Positions 46,630 through 56,507 of a DNA stretch of 64,000 bases are shown one piece after another (position 1 is the stretch's first letter; each line of letters starts with the position of its first letter). Location of the stretch: assembly GCA_030849465.1 (NCBI GenBank), contig JARVLF010000016.1, positions 992,001-1,056,000 of the forward strand, given 5' to 3'. The translations under genes were made by a program, and so were the position numbers. Below the pieces are notes generated by a model, which saw only the letters and a list, made by a program, of their open reading frames with translations, searched no databases and was not told the DNA's origin. The stretch is from Moesziomyces globuligerus. Lineage: Eukaryota > Basidiomycota > Ustilaginomycetes > Ustilaginales > Ustilaginaceae.

Positions 46630-47850
46630 TCACTTGGACTCGGGCTGGTTCCAGGAGAGGTAGCTCATGTCGCCGAGCTTCCTGGGCTTGATGAGGTGGC
46701 GCGCGGTGAAGATCAAGCCCAAGAGCACCGAGAGTGCGGCGACGGCGATAAACGAGAGGCCGAGGAAGGGATTCCTGCCACCGACCCAGGACGAGGTGCT
46801 GAAGACGACGCTCTTGGTTCCGTCAAACATGCTGACCGGGTAGTTGTCGACGACGCGCAAGAGATACCTTCCCGGCTCCATGGCCGCGGTGTCGTTCCTC
46901 TTGTAGAGCTTCCTGAAGGTGGGGAGGCCGGCGACGCGCATCCAGACCATAAAGTGTTCGTTCTCGCTCGGGTCGAAGACGGCGTTGTCCGAGTAGCCGT
47001 TGGGGAAGCCAAAGTCGCCGGTGGCGCCCTGCCAGAAGGGCGGGGGCACGATCTGGTCGGCGGAGTATTTGGACTTTTTGTACTTGTCCTTCTCGCCTGG
47101 CCAGACGATGTTCTTCTCGCTCATGACGTAGGTCTGGTTGGCCGAGTCGGAGCCTGCGACGTTGAGCAGCACGGGATTGCTAAAGGTGTCGTTGAAGACC
47201 GAGTTGGCGATGAGGCCGCAGGGGTAGTAGATCTTGTTGGTGGCGGGGTCGATATCGACGGGCTTGCAGGTGCCGCCCTTGATGGTGCCAAAGGCGACGC
47301 TGTCGCCCTTGAGCTGGTTTGCGTCGATGGACTTTACGTATCTGCGGTGGTTCTGGTAGTAGTTGGTGAGCTTGTAGTAGAGGAAGACGCTGGAATCGAG
47401 GCGGCTGGGCACGCTGAAGTAGAGGTTGCACGTGCGCGCGCCGGCGTCCCAGGACCAGGTGGGTGGCTGGAAGTTGCTGGTGTTCTTGTCGTGCAGCTGG
47501 TAGTCGTACTTGGACGAGGGGATGACGGCCTCTGCGGCGGGAGCGGTGGAGCACTGTGTGTAGTCGATGGTGAACTCGTTGACCTGCTGGGCAAAGTAGT
47601 AGAGCACGGCGCCGATGGGGGCAAAGATGAGGGCGACGAGGAAGAAGGTGGGCAGGACGGTGCGAGGGGTGAGGATGGGCTGCCATGCTTTCAAGCGCTG
47701 CTGCTTGAACGCCGTGTTGGCGGGCTTGCGCTGCGCAAACTTGCGCAGGCCCTTGGCGGAGGAAGCGTCGCTGTCCGTGTCGTTGTTGGAGGGGTTGCGC
47801 ACGCCGTCGCCGGCGTCGGTGGCCCGCGCATTCCTCTTGAAGATGGCCAT
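46630..47850 (-). CDS. Cdc50/Lem3 family, phospholipid flippase beta subunit
   Basis: The ATG at 47850 (MAIFKRNARATDAGDG) gives 406 residues; 19 upstream in-frame codons look like leader. Two membrane segments flank a large lumenal loop: about 70-92 (TVLPTFFLVALIFAPIGAVL) and about 350-375 (LGLSFIAVAALSVLLGLIF). The loop has the family hallmarks FTIDYTQC, VFLYYKLTNYYQNHRRYVKS, YPCGLIANSVFNDTF, NIVWPGEKDKYKK and Cys residues for disulphides. Cdc50 proteins pair with P4-ATPases for exit from the ER and for moving aminophospholipids to the cytoplasmic leaflet, which supports polarity and vesicle budding. It converges with the NTF2-like gene and is divergent from the TBC gene. Confidence 0.94.
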   Translation of the reverse strand: MAIFKRNARATDAGDGVRNPSNNDTDSDASSAKGLRKFAQRKPANTAFKQQRLKAWQPILTPRTVLPTFFLVALIFAPIGAVLYYFAQQVNEFTIDYTQCSTAPAAEAVIPSSKYDYQLHDKNTSNFQPPTWSWDAGARTCNLYFSVPSRLDSSVFLYYKLTNYYQNHRRYVKSIDANQLKGDSVAFGTIKGGTCKPVDIDPATNKIYYPCGLIANSVFNDTFSNPVLLNVAGSDSANQTYVMSEKNIVWPGEKDKYKKSKYSADQIVPPPFWQGATGDFGFPNGYSDNAVFDPSENEHFMVWMRVAGLPTFRKLYKRNDTAAMEPGRYLLRVVDNYPVSMFDGTKSVVFSTSSWVGGRNPFLGLSFIAVAALSVLLGLIFTARHLIKPRKLGDMSYLSWNQPESK

Positions 47851-49174
47851 GAGGACGGTGGTGGGGGGCAGGCGGAGGACTAGGCCGTGTTGCGATGGGG
47901 GCACCACCTAGCTGCAATCGGCTGCGGTAGGACTGCTGGGGATGAAGCTGCGTGTCGATATCGAGCGGGCAATCGAGGGCGGCAGTAGCCTGAGCGATGA
48001 TGAGGATGAAGATGCCGGGTGCCGCGGTCGAAAGTGAATGGTGGTGAGGCAAAGTGAGTGGGTGTGTGAGGACGAGGATGCGACCCTGAGAGCGAGCGAG
48101 TGAACGAGTGAGTGTGTCAAGTCTGAGCTGCATCCGAGCGCCGAGCGTCGGCCCAGAAATTGCAACTGCAATCGCAATTGCAATTGCAATTGCAATTGCA
48201 CATCGGTCTCTCTCGCGCTCCTCGGCGGCATCGCCACGGAAATAGGCCAGCGTAGCGGCAGCACGCGTCCAGGCTCGCTCCCCACTCAGCCTGCAGTCAG
48301 CCTGGCTTGGCTGTGCTCTCGGCCTGTCGCTCTCCACGGAAGCTCGCACCCGGCATGCACTCGTCAGAAAAACAAACCGAATCCAAAATTCATGGCGCTG
48401 AGCGTTGCCCCTGAGTCTCTTTCGCCTGGCTTGGCTCTCGCAGAGGCTACGGTACGCTCCGACTGGGCGCTCGGTCTTTCTTCCGACAAGGGTCTCTGTC
48501 TTGCAGCCGCTGATCCCAGACAGCACCTTGCTCGACTGCAGCTGCTGCAGCTGCTGCAGCTGCATGTCCATCTTGTCGATCGGATTGCAGTGCCTGGGGT
48601 GCTCGCCGATGCTCTTCCGCATGATATCGGCAAAAACAAGCTAGGTGGGGCTGCACAGCACAGCATCCGATGCAGACCCGTGACATTTGGCTAATGAGAA
48701 TCCCGATGACGACCCGATCTGCAGTCGGCATGGTTGGCGCTGCTGGTGTGGCTTTGGAACGTCTGCAGCAGCTGTTTCACCTTCTTGATTTTGCAGCCTC
48801 ACCACGCACACGAGCCAATTCACAGATTTGCAACTCAGATTAGCGCCCCTCGTGGCATCGCGCACCGACACCCGCCGTGCTGCCTTCCGACCGAGTTCAT
48901 ACTGGATAACTTGCAGACTACGGCCTCCTCGACCACCACCTCGATCATCACGGCCACCAAGCCCACCGCAAGCGCCATCTTCGTCGCTGTCCACACCTCT
49001 TTTCACTGGCGTCCAGCTCTACCACCGCTTGTCACTCACACCGCTGCCTGGATCCGCCGCATCTTATTCGATCCCTGCTCAGCACGCAGCTCAGCGACCC
49101 GCCTCGCGTCTTGTTCTTGTTCGCATCGCATCGCACATGTCGTCTCGTCTCACAAAACCGCCCACTGCACCGCC
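47851..49174. other. intergenic: divergent promoter of CDC50-family and TBC genes
   Basis: A 1.3-kb region. It holds a GCAATT array (48174-48197), a GCTGCTGCA-type repeat (48538-48566) and a run of 147 open codons in frame with the TBC gene (48734-49174) that I treat as 5' leader. No RNA gene is recognisable. Confidence 0.45.
48174..48197. repeat. GCAATT x4 palindromic hexamer array
   Basis: Four exact GCAATT units, giving overlapping CAATTG palindromes, are preceded by degenerate GCAACT and GCAATC units. The array lies about 325 bases upstream of the Cdc50 start. Confidence 0.85.
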
Positions 49175-52100
49175 ATGAGCTCACCTCACCCAGGCGCCGG
49201 CGATACTCCAGCCCAAGCAGCCGCCCGCCATCGTTCCCTCCTCAATCTCCTCGACCCCACCGACCTCCTTCCTGGCCACACCACCGCCGACCTCTACAGC
49301 CTCCGCCACCTCACCCTTCGCGGCGGCCTGCCCGACTCTCCGAGCTGGCTTCGTGCTCAGGCTTGGAAGGTGCTCCTCGGCTACCTCCCGCCAGAAAAGA
49401 AGGAGTGGCCCTCCCTCCTCGCAAACAGGCGCGAGCAGTACTACCGCTTCCTCGCAGATCTTTCGCCAGAAGCTTCAGCCACACAGTCGCCTGTCCCTCC
49501 GGAACGGATCACAAATAATGACAGGCTGCTCGACCAGATCTACAAGGACGTCGTCCGCTCCCGCAAGAACGGCTTTGCCTTCTACCAGGCCTCGCCACGC
49601 CCGAGCGCGTCCTGCCCCATCGTCCCCGCTCCACCTGCCGACCAAGCAAGCCTTCAGCCCAGCAGCTCGCCTGTCCAGAGGCTCGATGCCAAGGACAATC
49701 TGCTGCATCGGTTGGCAGCTATCAGCCCCGAATACTCTCGTCAGCTGTCGCTCGAACGCGCCGCTGCCGCAAACGGCTCCCAGGGATCCAGGCCGCCGCC
49801 GCACGTCCTCCATCTCCACACCAGCGACAGTGTCTCCGCCGATCCGGCCTCCGCTGCGCCGGGCGGTGTGGACGACGCTGCTCTGGCGCCAATCAAGAGC
49901 CCACCCATCCTTCTCTCGCCTCCGTCCCCCGGCGGCGTCTCTCGCGCGTCTTCCCAGCAATCCTTCGCCTCAGCCGACGACGCTCTCCAGTCCACCGCAC
50001 GCGATCCCGAACTCGATGACGAGGATCGCGTGGCCGCCGAGAGGCATGCCTCTGAGCCGATCGAGGGCCAGTCAGATCCGACTCTGCCGCCAGATAGCAT
50101 ACACGGCCAGCGCAATTGGCATTCCCTCGTGCGCATCCTCTACATCTTTGCGCTGCTCAATCCCAGCATCGGCTACGTCCAGGGCATGAACGAGGCACTC
50201 TTCACACTGCTCTACGTCTTTGGCTCCGCACACTACCCACCCGCCACCTCCGTCGGCATCACACCCAGCAATTCGCAACAAGGCATCGCCGCCAGTGCTG
50301 ATGGTCCTACCGAAAGACCTTGGGACAATGACGCCGACCTCGCCGACAACACCAGCCACGCGGAAGCGGATGCGTTCTGGTGCTTCTCCACGCTCATCGG
50401 CGAGATGCGCGAACTGTACGACTTTGATCGCGTCGAGCAGCAGAGCCGTGCAGGTGCGGCTGCGGGCGACCACCAGCCGTCGCAGTCCGGCATGGCGGGC
50501 GCGCTGCTCCGATTCAGCCTGCGCATCAAGTGGCTCGATGCGCCGCTGTGGCGCGATCTGCACGCCTCGTCGCTCGACCCGCGTCTGCCGTACTACTCGC
50601 TGCGCTGGCTCGCGTGCCTGCTCAGCACCGAGCTGTCGCTCCCATCGGTGCTGCGCATCTGGGACGCACTGCTCGCCGAACAGGAGACGACCAGCGTGGC
50701 CGAGTCCGCCAAGATCGAATTCCTCATCGACGTGTGTGCGTCCATGATCCTGCACATCAAGCCGCTGCTACCGAATAGTAGCCATACGCACGAGCCCGGC
50801 GCGGATGCGTTCGCCAAGGGCATGCGAGTGCTGCAGGCGTATCCCGACGACGACATTGCGCCCGTCGTCGAGGCGGCAACGCTGGTTCGGCAACGTCGTC
50901 TTGCGGCCGACCTGACGGGCGATGCGCCGCCGGCGGATCTGGACGACGCGGACGAGTCCGGCGCCACGCTGGCAGCGGTCAAGGCACGCGCAGCGCAGGC
51001 TTGGCGCGAGTGGAAGAACCCACCTCCGACGAGCCCCGCCACACCGCAGCGCCCCGCCGCGCAGTCGGACGACGGAACGGCCACGACGAAAGGCGGCTGG
51101 TTGGTCTCGCGCGCCCGGCCGAGGCCTAGCCCGAGTGCGACCGAGGATGCGGATACGTCGTTGGCGAGCAGTGCCGATGGCGATCAGTCCGACGTATCCA
51201 CGGCGTCCAAGGGCTCGCTGAGCGGCTTCCTGGCGCGGTACGCCGAGGCGGTGCAGAGCAGCGACGCGGCGGCGAACCTGTCCAAGGCGAGCACCAACCT
51301 GACTGCCAAGGCGCTCGCGCGCTTTGGCGACCGCTCGAGCCGCGAGTCGACTCCCGAAGCCACGCCGCACCAGCGCTACGGCTCTCTCGGTCGGGGGCTT
51401 CCTCCGCTGCCTTCCGAAGCGGCGGGCGAGTCGCGCATCGGCTCGCTGGGTTCGATCGGCGCGGGCTTGTTCGGGCGCAAGAGGACGAATACGGCGGAAG
51501 GACGATCGCAGTCGGCGGTGCTGCATTCGCCGCGCACACCCGATATGGCGCGCTGGTCGCGCGAGACCATGCCGGACTTCCCGCTGCCCAACGTCGCCGA
51601 CAGCCCGGCAGGTCGGATGAACTACGTCAATGCGTTTGGCAAGCGCATCAGCGTCGCGGCGAACGGGCGTGCATCGCCTGCATCCTCGGTCGCAGGAGAC
51701 GACATTGTGGAGAGACGGGCGAGTGAAAGCGCCGGCTCCTTTCCGCTGCCGAGCATGCGCGCTGCGGCGAGGATGGGCATCCTGCCTGGTCGAATCCGCG
51801 AGGAATCGGCGAGTCCGAGGTCGGCGGGACCCAAGCCGTTGCTTCTCTCGCAGGCCGCACGTCCTCCGAGGGAGGGTAGCAGTCAGGCGTCGTTGACGGT
51901 GGACGAGCCGTCGCGCAAGATCTCGTCCGGTCCGATGGGGCATAGCATGAGCCGGGAGAACAGCAGCGATGCACGCAGCAACGCCTCGTTTAGTCGGAGG
52001 TCGTCGCGCTCCGCTAGCAGTCGACGGAGCTCGATCGGCGACTTTGCCGATCCGATGCCTGGGTTGGCTGAGCCGGACACGCTGCCGCCTCTGCCGAGTC

Positions 52101-52855
52101 TGACGGGGCAGAGTTCGGCGGTAGTGATGCCGCGGAAGGGTAGCTTTGCTGCGAGCGAAGTAGGTCGTATAGCAGCCCGAGAGGGGTTGGGTAAGGAGGG
52201 GGTTGTTTCGGCTGGGGCGTTTGTCCGTGCGACCAAGACCGAGGAGAGGGGTGAGTTCGGACATGTGGCTAGTTCGTCGGATGTTGCGTTGGTTCAGGGA
52301 GCGAGTATCGGTAGGCCCAGAGGTGCTAGGCAGCGCACGTCGAGTTCGACGGTCGAATCGGCTACAGCCTCTTCGGGTTCGATGGGCAATAGGTTGTCGA
52401 ATCGAAGCAGTCAGACGACCAACATGGATAGTCCAGCAGCTGCGACTGGTGGGTTGGGCGCAGAGGGTGCATTGGTACAGGAGCCTATTGAACTCGAGAA
52501 CGCAGATCATGCAGATGCCAATGGAGAGGCATGGAATCCTCATGCCATAGACGAGTCCGATGGTGTAGTAGAGGAATCGATAGGCTTGCGCAAATATACG
52601 CTCTCCGACGATCCACCAAACCTAGAGGACGCTCCACTCACATCAACTGCTGCCATCGTCCGCTCCAAGCGATACGCCAAACATCGAAATCCACACTCAA
52701 CCCCGCGCCGCTCCACTCGCCACCTCTCCAACCCGCAACCCCCACCGCAACCTGAATCCCACCCCATCGAGTCGCTCAACTCGCTCTCCCTCGACCCTAC
52801 CCCTTCCCCTCCGCGTGCCATCTCTCCATCCACAGACCGCAGCACATTCATCTAG
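49175..52855 (+). CDS. TBC-domain Rab GTPase-activating protein (TBC1D13-like)
   Basis: From the ATG at 49175 the product is 1226 residues. The TBC domain spans about residues 47-560, interrupted by a long Ser/Pro-rich insert (about 140-300). It has RGGLPDSPSWLRAQAWKVLL, the arginine-finger block LDQIYKDVVRS (about 120-129), the glutamine finger in SIGYVQGMNEALFTLLYVF (about 331-349), EADAFWCFSTLIGEM and YYSLRWLACLLSTELSLPSV. Both catalytic fingers are present, so GAP activity toward a Rab is expected. Domain layout is closest to TBC1D13-type proteins, but the target Rab is unknown. The remaining 650 residues are Ser/Arg-rich and disordered with many likely phosphorylation sites. The stop codon is only 61 bases from that of the convergent neighbour. 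Confidence 0.87.
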   Translation: MSSPHPGAGDTPAQAAARHRSLLNLLDPTDLLPGHTTADLYSLRHLTLRGGLPDSPSWLRAQAWKVLLGYLPPEKKEWPSLLANRREQYYRFLADLSPEASATQSPVPPERITNNDRLLDQIYKDVVRSRKNGFAFYQASPRPSASCPIVPAPPADQASLQPSSSPVQRLDAKDNLLHRLAAISPEYSRQLSLERAAAANGSQGSRPPPHVLHLHTSDSVSADPASAAPGGVDDAALAPIKSPPILLSPPSPGGVSRASSQQSFASADDALQSTARDPELDDEDRVAAERHASEPIEGQSDPTLPPDSIHGQRNWHSLVRILYIFALLNPSIGYVQGMNEALFTLLYVFGSAHYPPATSVGITPSNSQQGIAASADGPTERPWDNDADLADNTSHAEADAFWCFSTLIGEMRELYDFDRVEQQSRAGAAAGDHQPSQSGMAGALLRFSLRIKWLDAPLWRDLHASSLDPRLPYYSLRWLACLLSTELSLPSVLRIWDALLAEQETTSVAESAKIEFLIDVCASMILHIKPLLPNSSHTHEPGADAFAKGMRVLQAYPDDDIAPVVEAATLVRQRRLAADLTGDAPPADLDDADESGATLAAVKARAAQAWREWKNPPPTSPATPQRPAAQSDDGTATTKGGWLVSRARPRPSPSATEDADTSLASSADGDQSDVSTASKGSLSGFLARYAEAVQSSDAAANLSKASTNLTAKALARFGDRSSRESTPEATPHQRYGSLGRGLPPLPSEAAGESRIGSLGSIGAGLFGRKRTNTAEGRSQSAVLHSPRTPDMARWSRETMPDFPLPNVADSPAGRMNYVNAFGKRISVAANGRASPASSVAGDDIVERRASESAGSFPLPSMRAAARMGILPGRIREESASPRSAGPKPLLLSQAARPPREGSSQASLTVDEPSRKISSGPMGHSMSRENSSDARSNASFSRRSSRSASSRRSSIGDFADPMPGLAEPDTLPPLPSLTGQSSAVVMPRKGSFAASEVGRIAAREGLGKEGVVSAGAFVRATKTEERGEFGHVASSSDVALVQGASIGRPRGARQRTSSSTVESATASSGSMGNRLSNRSSQTTNMDSPAAATGGLGAEGALVQEPIELENADHADANGEAWNPHAIDESDGVVEESIGLRKYTLSDDPPNLEDAPLTSTAAIVRSKRYAKHRNPHSTPRRSTRHLSNPQPPPQPESHPIESLNSLSLDPTPSPPRAISPSTDRSTFI

Positions 52856-52916
52856 ACCGCACACTGCAATGCATGACATCGACATCCTGGCGCTGAGATA
52901 TCGCGCGCCTAGCAGC

Positions 52917-55900
52917 TCAGGAAAGTCTCGCGGGCTGACGCGGTGTGCCTCCATCGTCCAGAATCGTACGGCGCGCCGGCGAGGCAAGTCGCTCCTCGGA
53001 CGGCCGCTTGATATGCCGCGGCGGACGCGGCGGCGGCGTGGCCTTGGCCGGACTCAGCCTCGGCGGTTCCAGCTCGGCGTTGGCAACCAGCATCGTGTGC
53101 CTTCGTCTCGCGCGTCCGTTGCCGACGCCGAGCGTATCGAGCTGCGACTCGAGATTGTCGACGACCCTCGAACCACGCGCGCCGCTAGTGCGGTTGGCCC
53201 ACGCCCGCGTGCCCAGGCGCACCGTCTCCTGGCTCGGCGACACGCGTGCATCGGTGCGCACGACACCGAACTCATCCACGCTCTCGTTGGCTCCGCCGAC
53301 CGTGCTGTCGCTCTCGGTATGCGAGGGTAGCGAGGCGGCGTGCGAGAGCGCCTCCGGACTCGACGCCTCGACGCTCGACGCCGACGTGGCCGACGTGGCC
53401 GATGCCGTCGCAGGCTGGAACGACGCAGTGGCATTCGAGATCGACGGATTGCTCAACCGCGGCCTGCGCGGCGTGAACGCAGGCGGCGGCCGCGCAGCCG
53501 TCGTGCTCGACGGCGCCTCGCTCTGCGGAAACACTCGGCCGATCACACTGCGCCTCGACGCGAGCGGCGAATCCTGCGACCCCTCAGCAGGCAGCTCGAG
53601 CCTCTCCACCCTCCGCTGTGCCGCCAACGACGAGGGCGACAGTTCGGACGCCGACCTCCCATGGTTGCTCGAATGCCCCAGCGACGTCATCGACCTGATC
53701 TGCGACGCAGTCAGCGTGTTGCCGCGCTCCGAGCCTACGCCACGACCACCCCTTACGAAGGGCGACGGCGAATCGCTACTTCCACTCACGCCGGGGCGCA
53801 TCGAGGACTTGGCCCTGCGCAGCATGTGCGCCTCGCCGCCCGCTTCCTGACCAGCCCCCGCGCCTCCAAGACGCGAGAACGACCGCGGGGACTGACCCAT
53901 CTCGACGAGCGCGGTGTTGAACTGCGCCTGACGCTCCTTCTCGGTGCGGTCGAGGAGGAAGAGCAGGTCCTGCACGGCGCGTGCTTGCTCGAGCACAAGC
54001 TTGGTCACAAACGTCAGACCTTCGTCGAGCTGTCCGAACGCCTGCGTCGCTCCGTCGTCTGGCTCACCGAGCAGGTGCTGCTCCGTGGCGACGGGATGCA
54101 TCGCCGAGAGCTCGGCCCACATTGTCGACGTGGCCCGGACAATGGCTCCCAGCAGCTCCACCGTCCGCGCCGCGTTGGGCCCCGCGCCGGCGGCAGCGCC
54201 CGTGTCGACGGGTGCTTTGCTGTAGAGCGCCTCGTACTGCGCGAGCCGAATCGCAAGATTGCGGATGGGCGCTGGTTCGTTGGCTTCGTGCATCTGTCTG
54301 TCGCCTGCAAAGTTGTTCAAGTGCGCCGTGCCCATTGCCGTCGCGCTCCTCTGCGGCATGGCAAGCCGTTGGTTGGCACCGGCGCGCACAGCGACGAGGT
54401 CATGAATGCGCTGAGCCGCGTCCGACGAGTGGCTCGGATCGGGCACGGCCCAGGAGCGATCGTAGCGCGAAGGCTGCGGGTCCGTGGAAGGATGCTGGGG
54501 CACATGTGGCGATCTCAGAGCTTCGTTGGGAGACCTGTGCAGGCCAAGTACCGACTGTGCGCGCACCGAGCCCAGCGGTGGCGATCTAAGATCCAGCGAC
54601 GACCGCGCAGGTCCCAGCTGAGGTTGCGCACGCAGCGAGGCTGACGCCGGCGGGCGCTTGGCGGATTCGGCGCCGGTCCGACCCATGCTCAAGTCCTCGA
54701 TCTGGTGACGGAGCGAATCGAGTGCCGCGTTGTCGGAACGCTGATGCTGGGCGTAATAGGCTCGCGATCGGCCTGAAGAGGTGGTCAGAGACGACGAGAC
54801 CTCGGTCCGCACGGAAGGGCTGTGAGCGCGCATGCCCGCCGCTGGCGTGGCTGGCGTGGCTGGCGTGGAAGCGTCGGTGGAGAAGAGGTCGGAGCCGTGC
54901 TGACGGCGCATGCTGACGCGCGAAGCGGCGCGGTGCAGCTCGGAAGCACTGCTGGACGACTTCTGAGAGCGGCTGGACGAGGTGGAGGAGAGCTTGCGCG
55001 CGCGCGCCTCTGCGCTCGGCGAGCCGATTTCAGACGAGTGCGGCGTGCGATGCGCCGAGCTGGATGGCGTGCTGTGGTGCGATGTGCGCGAGAGGTAGCG
55101 CTCAGCTGAAGAGATGTCGACCGAGATGCGGCTGCGTCGAGTGCCGAGACGGCCGTCGTAGTCTGGCAGCGGAGACTCCTCTGCTGCAGCGTCTGAGGCG
55201 TAGCGCCGACGTCTAGGTGATGTGCGCGTGTGTGTCTGCGGACCTGCGTCTTCCTCGCGAATTTCATTCAAGCTATCGCGAGTGGTGACAGGAGGGCTGC
55301 GAGCCGCGGACGCGTGGCTGAGAGGTTGGGATGTGTTGGAGGCCGGAACCGAAGCTTCGTGCTCCTCGCTTCCGCCCGAGTCATCTGGCTCGCTCGTTTG
55401 TCGCTGGTGGGCGGCACGGTAGGCGCGACGGATCTCCTTGTCCGGCAAGCGGAACTCGGCAGGCATGGGGCTGCGACTTGAGGATGCGAGGCTGGGAGAA
55501 GCTCGGTCGTCTAGAGAACGTCGGGCCGAGGCCTGTCCCGACGTTCTGGCCAGTCGTCTGACCGAACCGGACGACGTGTCGTCGAGGTCGGCGTAGCGCG
55601 ACGATCTTGCCGAAAGGGGCGTGGAGGGGGAGTGCGCATCACCTGCGCGAAGACGCGCGCTTCGCTGCTCGGAGGAGAGCTTCTCGTTCTCCTGCATCTC
55701 GCCGTCGTCCAGACGGGAAGAGGCGACCGAGAGCGAGGTGGATTTTCGGGGAGAATACTTGTGTGGGGTCGTGCGGGGGAAAGGATGCTTACGGTCCGCA
55801 AGGTCATCCTCGTCCGCGGGCACGTCGGCATCAGCATGGTCGAATGCGAGGCGCGATTCGGATCGAATCTGGGTGACGTCGCGCTCGTGCATGTCGCTTC

Positions 55901-56507
55901 GTCGAGGTCTCCTCTCGCCGGGCGAGTTGGCCGGATCGATTCGCGCAGACAGAGAGGACGAGGCACGCGGAACGTAGGGAGAGGTGTTCGACTGTCTCGA
56001 CCAAGAGCGATTTCCCGTGTCTGCGTGCTGGAAAGCAAGGGCGTTGGAAGCTGCGGGAAGTGCCGAAGACATGACGGAGGAGTCGTCCGGCGTGGTCGGA
56101 TGCGAGCGTGGTTTGTGAGATTGAAATGTGCTGCTGCTCGGCTGACGTGGACTGGTGGCTGCAATCGTTCCACTTCCGTCGGTGTTGGTGGCGGAAGAGG
56201 AAGCTGCTGAGGGCGAACGCGATGCCGAGTTGGGGAAGCCGTCGGGGTGAGGGTGTAGATGCTGCCTCTGCTGCAATGTGTCCGGTTGGCGGCCTGTTTT
56301 GGACGCGGAGGGCGCGACGCGGAAGAGCGCCTCTTCCGAATCCTTGCGGGCGCGTCCGTCGCTTCCGCTGACGCTGCTGGTGGATTCGCTGTACGGTGGC
56401 GTGGGAATGCCGCTGAGCCTTGGATCGGACCTGCCGACGACCAGCGCAGAGTGATCCGATCGAAAGCGGATCGCGTCGTGATTGAAGCCAGAGCCGGCAG
56501 ACTGCAT
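52917..56507 (-). CDS. unrecognised large Ser/Arg-rich protein with one helical island
   Basis: I do not recognise this gene. From the ATG at 56507 it encodes 1196 residues; 163 further in-frame codons upstream look like leader. Most of the chain is low-complexity Ser, Arg, Pro and Ala and is probably disordered. One stretch at about residues 745-875 looks ordered and helical: PIRNLAIRLAQYEALYSK, ARTVELLGAIVRATSTMWAE and LTFVTKLVLEQARAVQDLLF, followed by LLDRTEKERQAQFNTALVEM. That pattern suggests a helical bundle or coiled coil for protein binding. The C-terminus is basic (RRRHTMLV, PPRPPRHIKRPSEER). Amino-acid bias, unbroken length and intact stop favour a real gene. A scaffold at cortex, septum or cytoskeleton is a guess only. 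Confidence 0.68.
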   Translation of the reverse strand: MQSAGSGFNHDAIRFRSDHSALVVGRSDPRLSGIPTPPYSESTSSVSGSDGRARKDSEEALFRVAPSASKTGRQPDTLQQRQHLHPHPDGFPNSASRSPSAASSSATNTDGSGTIAATSPRQPSSSTFQSHKPRSHPTTPDDSSVMSSALPAASNALAFQHADTGNRSWSRQSNTSPYVPRASSSLSARIDPANSPGERRPRRSDMHERDVTQIRSESRLAFDHADADVPADEDDLADRKHPFPRTTPHKYSPRKSTSLSVASSRLDDGEMQENEKLSSEQRSARLRAGDAHSPSTPLSARSSRYADLDDTSSGSVRRLARTSGQASARRSLDDRASPSLASSSRSPMPAEFRLPDKEIRRAYRAAHQRQTSEPDDSGGSEEHEASVPASNTSQPLSHASAARSPPVTTRDSLNEIREEDAGPQTHTRTSPRRRRYASDAAAEESPLPDYDGRLGTRRSRISVDISSAERYLSRTSHHSTPSSSAHRTPHSSEIGSPSAEARARKLSSTSSSRSQKSSSSASELHRAASRVSMRRQHGSDLFSTDASTPATPATPAAGMRAHSPSVRTEVSSSLTTSSGRSRAYYAQHQRSDNAALDSLRHQIEDLSMGRTGAESAKRPPASASLRAQPQLGPARSSLDLRSPPLGSVRAQSVLGLHRSPNEALRSPHVPQHPSTDPQPSRYDRSWAVPDPSHSSDAAQRIHDLVAVRAGANQRLAMPQRSATAMGTAHLNNFAGDRQMHEANEPAPIRNLAIRLAQYEALYSKAPVDTGAAAGAGPNAARTVELLGAIVRATSTMWAELSAMHPVATEQHLLGEPDDGATQAFGQLDEGLTFVTKLVLEQARAVQDLLFLLDRTEKERQAQFNTALVEMGQSPRSFSRLGGAGAGQEAGGEAHMLRRAKSSMRPGVSGSSDSPSPFVRGGRGVGSERGNTLTASQIRSMTSLGHSSNHGRSASELSPSSLAAQRRVERLELPAEGSQDSPLASRRSVIGRVFPQSEAPSSTTAARPPPAFTPRRPRLSNPSISNATASFQPATASATSATSASSVEASSPEALSHAASLPSHTESDSTVGGANESVDEFGVVRTDARVSPSQETVRLGTRAWANRTSGARGSRVVDNLESQLDTLGVGNGRARRRHTMLVANAELEPPRLSPAKATPPPRPPRHIKRPSEERLASPARRTILDDGGTPRQPARLS

